A DNA stretch of 64,000 nt from Actinomucor elegans (lineage: Eukaryota > Mucoromycota > Mucoromycetes > Mucorales > Mucoraceae): contig JAMSLZ010000003.1 in assembly GCA_026027325.1 (NCBI GenBank), forward strand, positions 2,170,001 through 2,234,000. The letters are read 5' to 3'. Positions 12,851 through 23,861 of the stretch are shown here, piece after piece. The notes under the pieces were generated by a model. That model made no database searches and was not told the origin of the DNA. It saw only the letters and a list, made by a program, of their open reading frames with translations. The position numbers and the translations under genes are program-made. Within the stretch, counting starts at the first letter, position 1. Each line of letters starts with the position of its first letter.

Positions 12851-13847
12851 GGTATAATGTACTTTTATGAAGTGTTTCAGGGAAGAAAAGGCTATTCCTT
12901 GCGCTCAGGCAGATGAATTAAATACTGCGTAATTTTGATTGGGTTACGGCGATTAAACAACCGGGATATTTAAAATTCAGATTGAAATAACTCATTGATT
13001 TCGTCAATGCGACATAGCTGTAATAAAGTGTTTTGACAGATGCAAAATAGTTTAATAAAAACTTTATAACTATTAATTGTGCATCGGAGGGCATGCAGAG
13101 ACTATATTATTTTTAAAAGATAAACTATTGCGTTTTTTTTTTTTTTTTTTTTTAGTTTCATGCTTATTTATCGATTTTTTGATAATATAAAAATTACAAA
13201 CAAATATCCAAAAATGCGTTATGATCTGCAAAAGTTCTTTAATCCTAAATCATAGGTTTAAGTATAATGTGCTTGTCAAAAAAAAAGTTACTCCAACTCA
13301 GTTTGTCTTTTTCAGTATATTATTATTGACGAATGAAATGATAGTTTCAAAAAAGGAAGTTTAAATCCAGTCCATTTTTGATCTTGATCCATATCATGTT
13401 CTACCAAAGCCTTCACAAAAAAAAAATATCAAAACTGGAGTACAATATTCTAGTAGAGTTTATAAATCATTCGATTGCGCATCGAACCATGTGAAAAACT
13501 CCTCTGAGTCCTTTATCCACATCTCGATATGTGATAAGCAAAATATTGCAAGTGCATTTTAAATGTGAGACATCTACTTTTTTACTTCTTTTTTTAAAAG
13601 AAAATCGGTAAACTTTTGCAAATGGTATAAGTAGGTGATGGTTAGATACGCTTCCAGATATTAAACAAAGCCCAAACACGATAAGCAACCAGTAAACGCG
13701 TCTCTTTGATTCACACTCAGTAGGGCCGAGCTCAGCCCATTTTCGTTTAAAAAAGTCCAGGAACAGACACACACTCTCTCACACACACTCTCTTTCTTAA
13801 GCCTTTTTTTTTCTTTTTTTTTTCTTTTTCGTATTTAATCAAAGTCA
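12851..13847. other. Divergent intergenic region, AP-3 sigma / Ync13-like
   Basis: About 1 kb shared by two divergent promoters. It contains a T21 run near 13133-13154. A CT-rich stretch (CACACTCTCTCACACACTCT and T/C runs, about 13770-13830) just upstream of the Ync13-like start is typical of a fungal core promoter or 5' leader. A 101-codon minus-strand frame (13467-13772) covers this promoter and shows no known domain. Confidence 0.5.
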
Positions 13848-16800
13848 ATGCAAGCGAAAAGTCCTTCTACACTTCGACGTGGTGGCGGAGGCAATTCCAG
13901 AAGAACTGTCAGAACATTGAATCCTGCCTTTGTTTATGATTATACACTTCGATGCGCCATCCGAGCCTGTCTCGAACAAAACAGCAAGCAAAAACTAGCG
14001 CCACCCAGAACTGAATCCAAGGCCAGTAACCGACATTCTGTTCATTTAGGCGGTGTCAGTGAAGTCTTTGGCAATATTGCCGATAAGTTTGCAGGCGATG
14101 AAAACGGCAGCAAAGATAAATTAACCAAACCAGTAGTTGTGGGTCTCATTCGTCGTTTGGATGACATTAAGGATGGTAAAGACATGTCAAAACCAGATTA
14201 CCTCGACCGTCGTTTTGTTTCTGTTGTAAGACAGTTCCGAGATGTCGTGAAACAGCATCGATATCGTCCTCAGGGTTCTATTAATGACTTGGTCGTAAAG
14301 TTCTTACAAACAAGTGAAGCTGAACTCAAGAAAACAAATCCAAACCCAGCTGTTTGGTATAAAGACTTGGATCATTATGTAGTCTTGTTTACCGAAGTAT
14401 TGTTAAAGGTGTTGGAAGAAGACGCACCAAACTCTGCTTCATATGGCTTGATTGATACGCTGAGTAAATCTATTGTACCACCCAAGACAAAGCAGCAACA
14501 GCAGCAAGAACAAAGAAACAGTAGTAACGCATCAGCTGCCTCTACAGACATTTTGGATATTATCGAAAACTTTCCAATGGTCAAAACAGTTCAGAACTTG
14601 TTTCAGATCAAAGATTCAATCCACAGACAAAAATACGCGATCTCCAAGCTGTTTGTACAGAACATGTAAGTGTATACATGTAGTTAAGCAATAGATATAC
14701 CATAATAATCCATCATATAGAACTTCTTTGTGGACTTGAAAGAGTGTATCAATGCCGTTAATACCAATCAACCCTTTCCTGGAAGAAGAGAAGACTTTCC
14801 AAGCCAACAAGCCTACGATGCTTGGTTAACTCGAGAGAAAAAGTATCTGCAAGGCTTAATGACTATTATCGTTTCAAATCCTTCATTCTCTTTAAGTATG
14901 GGTAATGAACAGGATGTTGGTTCAACCAATCTATTATCAGGGGCTGTAAGTAGAAAGCCTAGCGATCCCAAGAGAAGCTCGACTTATGGTGGTGCCGCTG
15001 CGGCAGACGATGTAAGTCTAGTTAGCCTGTATCGTATATATATATATATACATGTATCGATTAACACTGATTTACAGAATCCTTATACCTATATTCCTCA
15101 TGACCCTCGAGCCTACTTTCGTTATTTGATGGACATGTGCATGGATCTTGATACAAAAATCGATCCAGAAACAGAACGCGCCAAAGCCAGTGTATTATCA
15201 CAAGCTTCAGAAGATCTTTTACGTCAATGTTATGATACCTGGCGCCTAACTCCTCCTTTCAGAGCTGTTCTTTATCTAGAATTGATCACCAGACGTCTGG
15301 ATACTGAAGAATCAGAAGGCGAAATCGATATTATTGAAGCAAGGGATGCTATGCGTGCATTAGACAAATGTCTCAAAGAGAACGAAATTCGCAACTGGAC
15401 AATCAATGATGTACAAAATTAAAAAACCAAAGACTTGTATACATCATATATATATATACTAACAAAGTTGTTTTATAGCGTGAAAGATTATGTCGCGTAC
15501 TTGAAGATTTGCACCAAACTTGTTTCAATTCTCTAGCGCAATCGCTAAGTCAATATTGGAAGATCAAGTAGGTTTGATTATGATTTTTTTTTTCTTTGTC
15601 GAAAACCCTAACGGAGCTGTGTTACTAGATCTGAATTTGTCAAAGATCAAATCGCTTTACTTGATAGTATTTATGAAAATCCAGCTTATCTCGAGGACCA
15701 CCCTGATCCCCTTCGCCAGTTTGTTCAACTAGAAGAAGCAATAGAAGTAGGTATTTATATTTAATCAAATCAATTACTAAGTACATTGATAGGGTGCAGC
15801 TGTTTCCAGATGGAGAGTGCTCGAGAAATCCTTCTTGAATCCTAAAAACGACGAAATGACCAATCTCATGGATATGGCAGACAAGTTGATTAAAGAGTTG
15901 GTTGGTGTAGCAAAGAAGTTCAAGAAACCACTTAAAAAGTAAGTATACTTACGCTACACGTACTTTGTCTCTTTCTTATTCTTTGACAGTACATTACATT
16001 TGCCTGGTATTGTCATGGCCCGTCAAATGCCTTTCTTTGTATTGGAAATGGAAAACTGGGCCTTCCTTCCTGAGGCAAGAAACGCACCTATTGATCGAAC
16101 GTTTGAACTTTATGATAAAGTGCTTACATTGAAGAGACTTTATGATCAATATGGGCCAAGGTACATAGTACATGTATAGTTCTTTTATAAGCACCTAATA
16201 TGAATGACGATGAATAGACAAAAGTCTGCATTGTTCAAAGTAGAATCATGGTTCTTGCTACACGTGAAACGTTGGCTCAAAACGACTGCTGGAGAAACAC
16301 CTGAATGGGTCAAAAACGCTATCAAAGAAGATCAGGTAAAAAGAAAAGAAAAGGACATCTTGATAATGTTCTTTCAGCACAGATTAACTTTTTTTTTTTA
16401 GTTTCAATCTATCAATGAAACAACACTTCACTCTTCTTCTATTGTGGACTTGTTTACCATGTTCCATCAATCAGTCGAGTTTGTACAAAAGCTAGAATGG
16501 CCCAACAGTATACAAGAATGTCGTTTCAATACCGCTCTTTCCAAAGTAATCGGTGTAGCTCTTGAACAATATACCATGCAGTTGGAAGATATGATTTCAA
16601 TGGACATCTACCCTCGCGCCTACAGAGAAGAAGAGGCGAATTCCAATGGAAATTTCTTTGACAGAGCTCGCCATCAACTGATCGGTAATCGTAATCATGG
16701 CAAAGGAGATGTAGAACCTTATGATTTTATGGCTCAGGTACCTATTTATTACAAGGAACTTCCAATAGGAAAACTCACAGTTTTTGCTTTGGTTTAGACG

Positions 16801-18365
16801 TGCGTCAAAATCAATAACATTGAAGGTGCTCGCGCCAAGTTGGATCGTTTATATCAAAACATGGACGTTGATGAAATAGCACAAGAAATGAGAGAATATG
16901 AATCTCAATTGCCTGCTGCTTCAACTGAAAAGACCATCGAACAAAACACCAGATACCTGTATTCAGTCAAGGTAGTTCGAGCCGAGAACTTGCCTCCTGC
17001 AGATAATAACGGATTGAGTGATCCTTATATCGTGTTGGAAATCGATGGAAAGCCTATTGCTAGAACAAAAACTGTCTACGAAACTCTGAATCCTCGTTGG
17101 GATCAAGTGTTTGATATCTATCTCACGGACGAAACAGTCGATGTATTGGCACTTGTATATGATGCCGATGTCATTGGCGCTGATGAAGAATGTGGTGGTG
17201 TTTGGTTCAAGCTCGGTCCTTCGTACTATGGTGATTTCCAAACCCACGAATTGGTCTTGAACTTTAATCCTCAAGGTAGATTGATCTTGCGTATAAGTAT
17301 GGAGGGCGAAAAGGATGATATTCAGTTCTGGTTTGGTAAGGCTTTCCGTGTCTTGAAGCGAGCTGAAAATGATGCTGCTGGCTTGGTTGTGGATAAGGTA
17401 AAAAAAAAAAAAAAAAAAAAAAAAATTAGAGGGGAAGGGGCAGTATTGTAGTTTTAATCACTCATGCCACTGTCTCTAGATGGGTAGCTATTTCCGTCAA
17501 ATTTTGAACCGCAAAACGTTGGACAAGTTACTGGGACGTGAACGAGGTTTCTTTGCAGCCTTTACGCGTACTAACAAACACATTGAACCTTCACTGCAAG
17601 ATTGTGAAGATTCTATTGCGCCTTTATTGGATTATTTGGAAAAGAACCTTAAAACACTCAATGATAATCTGTCAGAGACAAACATGCAACTGGTAGTCTT
17701 GCGTATCTGGAGAGAGATCCTATTATGTTTGGAAAGCGTTTTGCTGCCACCACTTTCTGAACAGTTATCAGAGCTCAAGCCTTTGGATGATTATGAATTC
17801 CACGTTGTATTCAAGTGGTTAGAAGTAAGTCTATATACGCGATCATTAAGGAAAGTGACTGATCCATTTTTAAATATAGCTTCTTAAAATTTTGTTTAAC
17901 GGTGGTGAAGATGGTGATGCTGTGCCATTGGACAAGCTGGAGAACTCGCAATACTATGCGCTTTTGGCTATCAATGCAGCCTACAATATGGAAACTGAAA
18001 AGCTGATTGAAGGATATAATACCACAGTCAAAAACCAACTTGAGCTAAAACTGCGTGGAGGAAGAAAAGCAGATAGAAGTAAAACCGTATATCATTCTAA
18101 GAACACAGCTACAAAGAGAAAATCAAGCGCAAGAAAGTCTGTCAGTATTGAATTGCCCAATAGTGATACTATTCTTCGTATTCTCCGTATGCGTACTGGA
18201 AGACAAGTACGCGACTTTCTCCATACCGAGTTTGAGAAGCGTAATAACCCTACTGCTTTAATGAATACGGATGAAGATGGTAAAAATCAAGTTATTCCAC
18301 CTGTACCAACTATTCCTACTAATGACTTAACTCCTACTTCTGAACATGCTATGCCTATAAGATAA
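13848..18365 (+). CDS. Munc13-like protein with C2 domain (Ync13 type)
   Basis: Member of the UNC13/Munc13 group found in fungi; S. pombe Ync13 supports secretion and cell-wall integrity during cytokinesis. Twelve exons (13848-14654, 14721-15011, 15078-15410, 15479-15567, 15629-15746, 15793-15938, 15990-16160, 16218-16335, 16402-16737, 16798-17397, 17480-17824, 17880-18365) give 1,279 residues. The order is: basic N-terminus, long helical MUN/MHD1 region, one C2 domain at about residues 855-960, then an MHD2 helical region. The C2 shows SVKVVRAENLPPADNNGLSD and ETLNPRWDQVFDI, with the Asp pair expected for calcium loops (NGLSDPY). The C-terminus is low-complexity. The ends of exons 1 and 3 use GTAC donors, because the consensus-looking GTAAGT at 14666 would break the frame. 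Intron 10 starts with a long A run. Family is firm; exact role is inferred. Confidence 0.88.
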
Positions 18366-19194
18366 GATTGGTGCTTAAATAAAGATCTTTTCTCTTTCAA
18401 ATGGCTGCTTTTTCAAAGCGCTTCTGTAGGTGGACACATCGGTTAGTCAGCGATTTTTTCTGTATATTCTATATATACATGTTTTGCAATCTAGATGGCC
18501 TTTTATAATGAGCGTTGCCTTGTACCTATTGTATCCTGGACTTTGAACACATTGTTATGTCCATATTCTTCTGATAATTGGCGTCGTTATGCAATTTAAG
18601 TAAGGCTTTTGATAAATTGCTAGATGTGGTTTGTAGAATAAATAGTTCTTTTGTAGCCATCGTAAGAAATATTGCCTCAATTAAAAAGGAAAGTCTTCTT
18701 CATTAAACCGAGAATACTATTAATTATTATGTATGACTGGACGATATCACTCAATTGAAAGTCATCTATCTGTTACAAAGACTATTCGATTATGGTTTGT
18801 AATAGCATTAATAACGAATACTAGAGTAGGACGGAAGCTTGGCAATTTAATCCGCTTTATTGTAAGAATGCAGATATTATATATACTCAATGCAGTGTCA
18901 TTTCTGTCCGTGCTCTGCATCATATATACTGCTTATGCTACATGGCATCTCGATATAGAAATAATTTTTGAAATGGAAAACCAAGTCATAATCTCTTGCA
19001 GCTTGAAACAACAAGCTAGACGGGCCAGCGTATTAACAGTAGTTTTTATGACCTTTCCATTGTACATCTCTTCTTCCTTATTTATGAATTAGCTCTCCGA
19101 TTTGACATATTCAGCACAACTGTAAAAAAAAAAAATTTTTTTTATTGCTTTTCCTGGTATTAAAGCTACACGATATATCCAAAGCAGCATAGTA
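18366..19194. other. Intergenic region before CDC7
   Basis: A 119-codon frame at 18733-19092 has two hydrophobic stretches but no recognisable family, no clear promoter and composition like the surrounding AT-rich DNA, so I do not call it. An A11/T7 run lies just before the Cdc7 gene. Confidence 0.5.
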
Positions 19195-22140
19195 ATGGAT
19201 AGCCGTGGTATACCTATTGTAATAACCAAAAAAGCGCCCACAACACCGAACCGAAACCCTTTAACGCCAACTCGGAGTAATCTTACACCCAAGCGCCATG
19301 ATATCCCATCCTCGCCTTATGTTTATCCGAACCTAAAAGACGACAAGTCTTTACTTGATGCCTACGATTCCTTTACTGACGCGTGTTTTCAAAGTCATTA
19401 CAACCATTCCATGCTTACAGAAGATTGTCGGTACAATATTCACGACTTGTTTAAAAGTGAATACTATACCGGCGATAATACTACTTCTGTACCCGATTCA
19501 CCAAAATTAACCCATTCCCAAAGCAAACGTATGCGATCCAGTACATTAACACTCGATACCGATCCACCAGAGGCTCAAGTGCCCAACTTGGAAGCAAGTA
19601 AAAAATTAAAGGCTGACTTTATGTCGATCAAGATGGATATTGTTTCATCGCCTATAGAAGCAACTACACCTATGGGAGAAGATATGGAAGAAGCTCTTGA
19701 TACAATCATGAACACAGCAGCACTACAGCGACAAAACCTTCAAGCCACTGCTATTCAACAAGATCCTTCTGATGAAATAACTACGAATAACGAGGAAGCT
19801 ATTCTATCTCGCTCAGTGGAACCATCCTGCAATGAAGAAGATAGTGTCGCACCAAATACGCTATTTACGGAACACAATATGGATACATCCGACAGAGTAT
19901 TTGCAGATCTTGATAAACGTACGCCAAATAATGATACTGCTCCCCTGCAGATCGATTCAACTAATGGTTCTATTGAGAAATCAGCTGTGGTGGAAGCATT
20001 GGATATTCTACCTAAAGTGGTTGCAGATCCAGTAGCAGATCCAGTAGCAGGTCCAGTAGCAGATCCAGTAGCAGGTCCAGTAGCAGATCCAGTAGCAGAT
20101 CCAGTAGCAGGTCCAGTAGCAGGTCCAGTAGCAGATCCAGTAGCAGATCCAGTAGCAGGTCCAGTAGCAGATCCAGTAGCAGATCCAGTAGTAGCTCCAA
20201 TAGCAGATCCAGTAGCAGACCCAGTAGCAGATCCATTAGCAGATCCAGTAGTAGCTCCAATAGCAGATCCAGTAGCAGATCCAGTAGCAGATCCAGTAGC
20301 AGGTCCAGTAGCAGGTCCAGTAGCAGGTCCAGTAGCAGCTCTAGTAGCAGATCCAGTAGCAGATCCAGTAGCAGATCCAGTAGCAGATCCAGTAGCAGAT
20401 CCAGTAGCAGATCCAGACACACCTACAGCTGAAGAAGCTCCAAATAATCAACCAGTAACGGAAACACCAAGCAAGCCTACCAAAAAATATGAAGTGACGC
20501 GTAGAGTGACTCGAAGCCAAAAAATTAAATTTGCAATTCCTGAATTACCAGTTCGCAAATACAAAAAGAGAAAGGTACTCGAGACTCCAATGAAAGTAGC
20601 TGAGCATCAAGCGAACACAATTGAGTATTCTGCAAAAGAATCGCCAAACCAATCTGTTGCACCAGTTGAAAGTGTAGCGAAAGATTTGGAAATCAAACAG
20701 GAGCTCATCAAAGAAACTGAGCTTCCAGCGAAAGAGCCTCCAGTGAAAGAGCCTCCAGCAAAAGAGCCTCCAGCAAAAGAGCCTCCAAGCCAACCTGCTA
20801 TGCCTTTAGAGACAGAAATGAAAAAAGAGCTCACCAAAGAAGAACAAGAGCGACGCAAATACGAAGCGCAAAAGAGGGAAAAAATAAAGAAAGAAATATA
20901 TGATCTCTTGGAAAGATTCCCAAGTTTGGCAGATTATTATCAATTACTGGATAGAACTGGTTGTGGTACATTCAGCAGAGTATATAAAGCAAAAGATTTG
21001 AGGGTCAAGCAGTATGAAACATCGGATGCTTGCCAACAAGAAAAAGACTCGGAATATGTAGCTATCAAGATGGTTTTGGATATTAGTACACCCGAACGTG
21101 TAGCCAACGAGATTCATTGTTTATTGTCCCTAAGGTAAGAGTAATTGAACCATTAATCGAGTACACCGCCTAAGCGCTGTTCTACTGGGCAGGTCTTTAC
21201 CAGGAATCACAAGTTTAATTACAGCATTTCGGAAAGAGTCCTTGACATTTCTAGTGCTTCCCTTTGTCGAATTCGATCATTTTGAAGTAAGTTTGATCTA
21301 TATCTCTTGAGATTCTCGAGGTATTAATAACCTTCTTTTTTATTAGAGTATTTATACAGAGATGACACTATCAGACGCAAGAAGTTATATATCTGAATTG
21401 CTCATTGGTTTACAAAGTGCTCATCAATCAGGCATTATGCATCGAGATGTTAAGCCAGGCAACTTTCTTTATAGTACAAAAACCAAACGAGGATATCTGG
21501 CAGATTTTGGATTGGCGCAACAATCGAGTTTGGAACTTCATACACCTAAGCCAAGCAATCAATTATCTGATTCACAAAATGAATATACCCAAGAGCATGC
21601 TGGATACTATCATAATGACTCAAGGTAAAGAAAAAAAAAGAGACAACCATACTAAATGAAGTGAAGCTCATCAATCATAATAGACCACCATTACAAGCAG
21701 ATCGTTCAGGTACCAAAGGATTCCGTGCTCCTGAAGTGATGATGCGATTTAAATACCAAACTACAGCTGTGGACATTTGGGCCGTTGGTGTCATTCTCTT
21801 GGTTATTCTAAGCGGCCGATACCCTTTTTTTGAACCTGAAGATGACGCAGATGGTATCATGGAATTGGCCCACGTCTTTGGCCTCAAAAAAATGATCGAG
21901 TTTTCTCAATTTTACGGTCGTACATTTCGATCAAATATACCAACCATACCAGAACAAGAGCTAGACTTTGAACTATACTTGCGAACCATTAATCCTGATC
22001 AAGTTGGAAAATGGGATCCAGAGGAATTCAAACTTGCTGTTGATCTCATGAAACAATGTCTACAGCTCATCCATACCAACCGCATTTCTGCCACTGAAGC
22101 ATTAAGCCATCCTTTCTTTCAAACAAAAAACACTATGTAG
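19195..22140 (+). CDS. CDC7: Cdc7/Hsk1-type kinase (DDK catalytic subunit) with long repeat-bearing N-terminus
   Basis: Serine/threonine kinase that, with Dbf4, phosphorylates MCM helicase to fire replication origins. Four exons (19195-21134, 21193-21286, 21347-21624, 21684-22140) give 922 residues. The kinase domain starts near residue 582: glycine loop GCGTFSRVYKAKD, lysine in YVAIKMV, catalytic loop IMHRDVKPGNF, LADFGLAQ, then a long activation-segment insert before GTKGFRAPEVMMRFKYQT. The insert and the WAVGVILLVILSGRYPFFEP region are Cdc7-like. Cdc7 proteins are commonly 500-600 residues, so the extra N-terminal ~575 residues are unusual. They hold 33 VADP-type tetrapeptides (residues about 276-407), a second KEPPA repeat (about 510-530) and basic patches such as KYKKRK. 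Kinase identity is strong; the extension's role is unknown. Confidence 0.93.
20020..20415 (+). repeat. In-frame 12-bp coding minisatellite (33 units)
   Basis: Tandem units of GTAGCAGATCCA and variants encode VADP (mostly), VAGP, VVAP, IADP, LADP and VAAL. The 33 units fill 396 bp without a frame change, inside the Cdc7 N-terminal extension. Because the unit is a multiple of three, antisense frames are also open here (LLDL and ATGS repeats); these are artefacts. Confidence 0.95.
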
Positions 22141-22329
22141 TCTAGTATCTCCATAGCGTTAATTTGAAGGCCACATCATTGTATCTATATCCTAATAATG
22201 AGCAAAACTGTATAGTGTGTATATATAATAAATAAGTACAGTTCCCTATCAACTTGATAATAGTTGATGAGTAGAACAAATAGATATGTATATAGTTTGT
22301 GATGCTAATCATATCAATGTATACACAAT

Positions 22330-22440
22330 TATTGCACTTTACCTGAATAAATGCTCCGTTAGATGCAATGGGTCACTTTAGACATGAACTAGTTATCAAA
22401 ATGCAACATTAAGCCGAGATTGTTCGAGACAACTATAATT
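22330..22440 (+). repeat. Dispersed degenerate repeat (copy B)
   Basis: Contains GACATGAACTAGTTATCAAA followed by ATGCAACATTAAGCCGAGATT, which aligns by eye with the unit seen at 55834-55905 (ACATGCACTAGCCATTAGAT, then GCGACATTTGACCCTGATT). Confidence 0.4.
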
Positions 22441-23393
22441 CAGCCTTCCATATTAATTTGAATTGAAGTTTGATCTGATCAGAGGAGAGAATTTCCGTAA
22501 TAGCTACTAAAGCCAACGCAGCATCGATTTTTAGGAAGAAAAGAGAAAGATCTTTATTTTGCAAGGGGACGACATTTCTTATCTCACTAGCAAATATGCG
22601 ACTTGATGGAAAAAGACGTATTAAATCCAAAGCTTTGACATCTACCTTACTCAAACTTTAGATTGAAGTCCAACTGAGAATCTTTAAGCGGCTTTGTAAA
22701 GACATATTTAGAACGTCTTAAATCACATTACTAATACTGAGCAGCCTAAGACATGTCTTGGAGACGAATGGCGAAATCTAAGAAGTGATAGTTTGGCCAA
22801 TTTAGCGGAAAGTATGTCCAGGAAATGTCAAGCTGTAATGTCCAAGAAAAGCGGATCTTTTAAATATTGAAAATAAAGTGAACTTCACATTTACAATAAT
22901 AATACTTTTCTCTTTGATATCGTAAATTTAAGCAGAGTTTGGATGACTTTTTACTGTCAAGTAGGATACTTTTATTTTCTAGTACAATGAATTCAAATTG
23001 TACATTCAATTATTACACATGGCTGTATTACTTGTGGTAAACCCTCAAGTTGAATATTGAATTTAGAGCGTATTCCTTCTTTGATGAAACCGATAGTATC
23101 ATTACTTCCAATCAGTTGTAGTAGATCGCGTGAGACTTGGTCCTTTTTTTTAAGAAAAAAGTAACGAAATACTCATAGTAATTTATGTGTCGCTATCAAT
23201 CTTGTACAACAAATTGCAGCTGGAGTCAAATCGATAAGATGAAAAAAAATCAATAGTTACTAACTTTTGCAAATAAATATACCTCATAATTGAAATCTTT
23301 AAGAACTGCATGGAGCTTCACATACACAATGATTAGTATACTTGCTTTACAATAGCCTTTTAAAAAAGACACTTAGTCTTTAATATGATAAAC

Positions 23394-23398
<5 letters not shown>

Positions 23399-23438
<40 letters not shown>
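23399..23438 (+). repeat. Poly(T) tract, about 40 nt
   Basis: Longest homopolymer in the window; intergenic, not adjacent to a stop codon. Exact length may be uncertain because such runs are prone to sequencing error. Confidence 0.85.
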
Positions 23439-23439
<1 letters not shown>

Positions 23440-23861
23440 GTATGCTGAGGGCAAGATTGCGACACATATGGACGTTCAACTTTTCTCATTCTTCTTTGTT
23501 CAAATCTAATACGCTGTAATACAAAGCTATGAGCCCATGTGTACATTGACTACTTTGCAATCTTATTGATCTTTCAAGAATATAGTCTATTATTCAAAAT
23601 AAATAAGTTTTATATATAGAGTTCTGTATAGATTCAAATTATAAGCGAAAGTAACTGAGGCAGTGCCATGACTTATATCATTTTTTCTATCTCTCGTGTC
23701 GAGGACTGCTGATACATATGGATGAAGAACCAATTTCAAATCTTTGTGGTAGTTTTATTCCCGTTATTTTATATTTTATTAGATAAACTAGATAACAATA
23801 ATAATATCAAGCAGTTAACAACAAATATAAATATATATATGTATATATAATACAACGTCAA

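Larger units (their letters stand above)
22141..23861. other. Convergent intergenic region, CDC7 / EGT1
   Basis: 1.7 kb holding one dispersed repeat copy (listed), a 40-nt T run (listed) and a minus-strand coding-like fragment at about 23025-23145 (LLQLIGSNDTIGFIKEGIRS and on). That fragment lacks a start codon and is not extended by obvious splice sites. A 73-codon minus-strand frame at 22433-22654 is unrecognised. Confidence 0.5.

Noticed and set aside
13467..13772. 101-codon minus-strand frame upstream of the Ync13-like gene
   Set aside because: It lies across the probable promoter with its CT-rich leader, has no known domain and no splice extension.
18733..19092. 119-codon plus-strand frame with hydrophobic stretches
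   Set aside because: AT-rich composition alone gives Ile/Leu-rich translations; no promoter, family or splice evidence.
19755..20422. Antisense open frames of 221 and 136 codons (ATGS and LLDL repeats)
   Set aside because: They mirror the 12-bp VADP minisatellite of the Cdc7 gene; a repeat unit divisible by three keeps other frames open by arithmetic.
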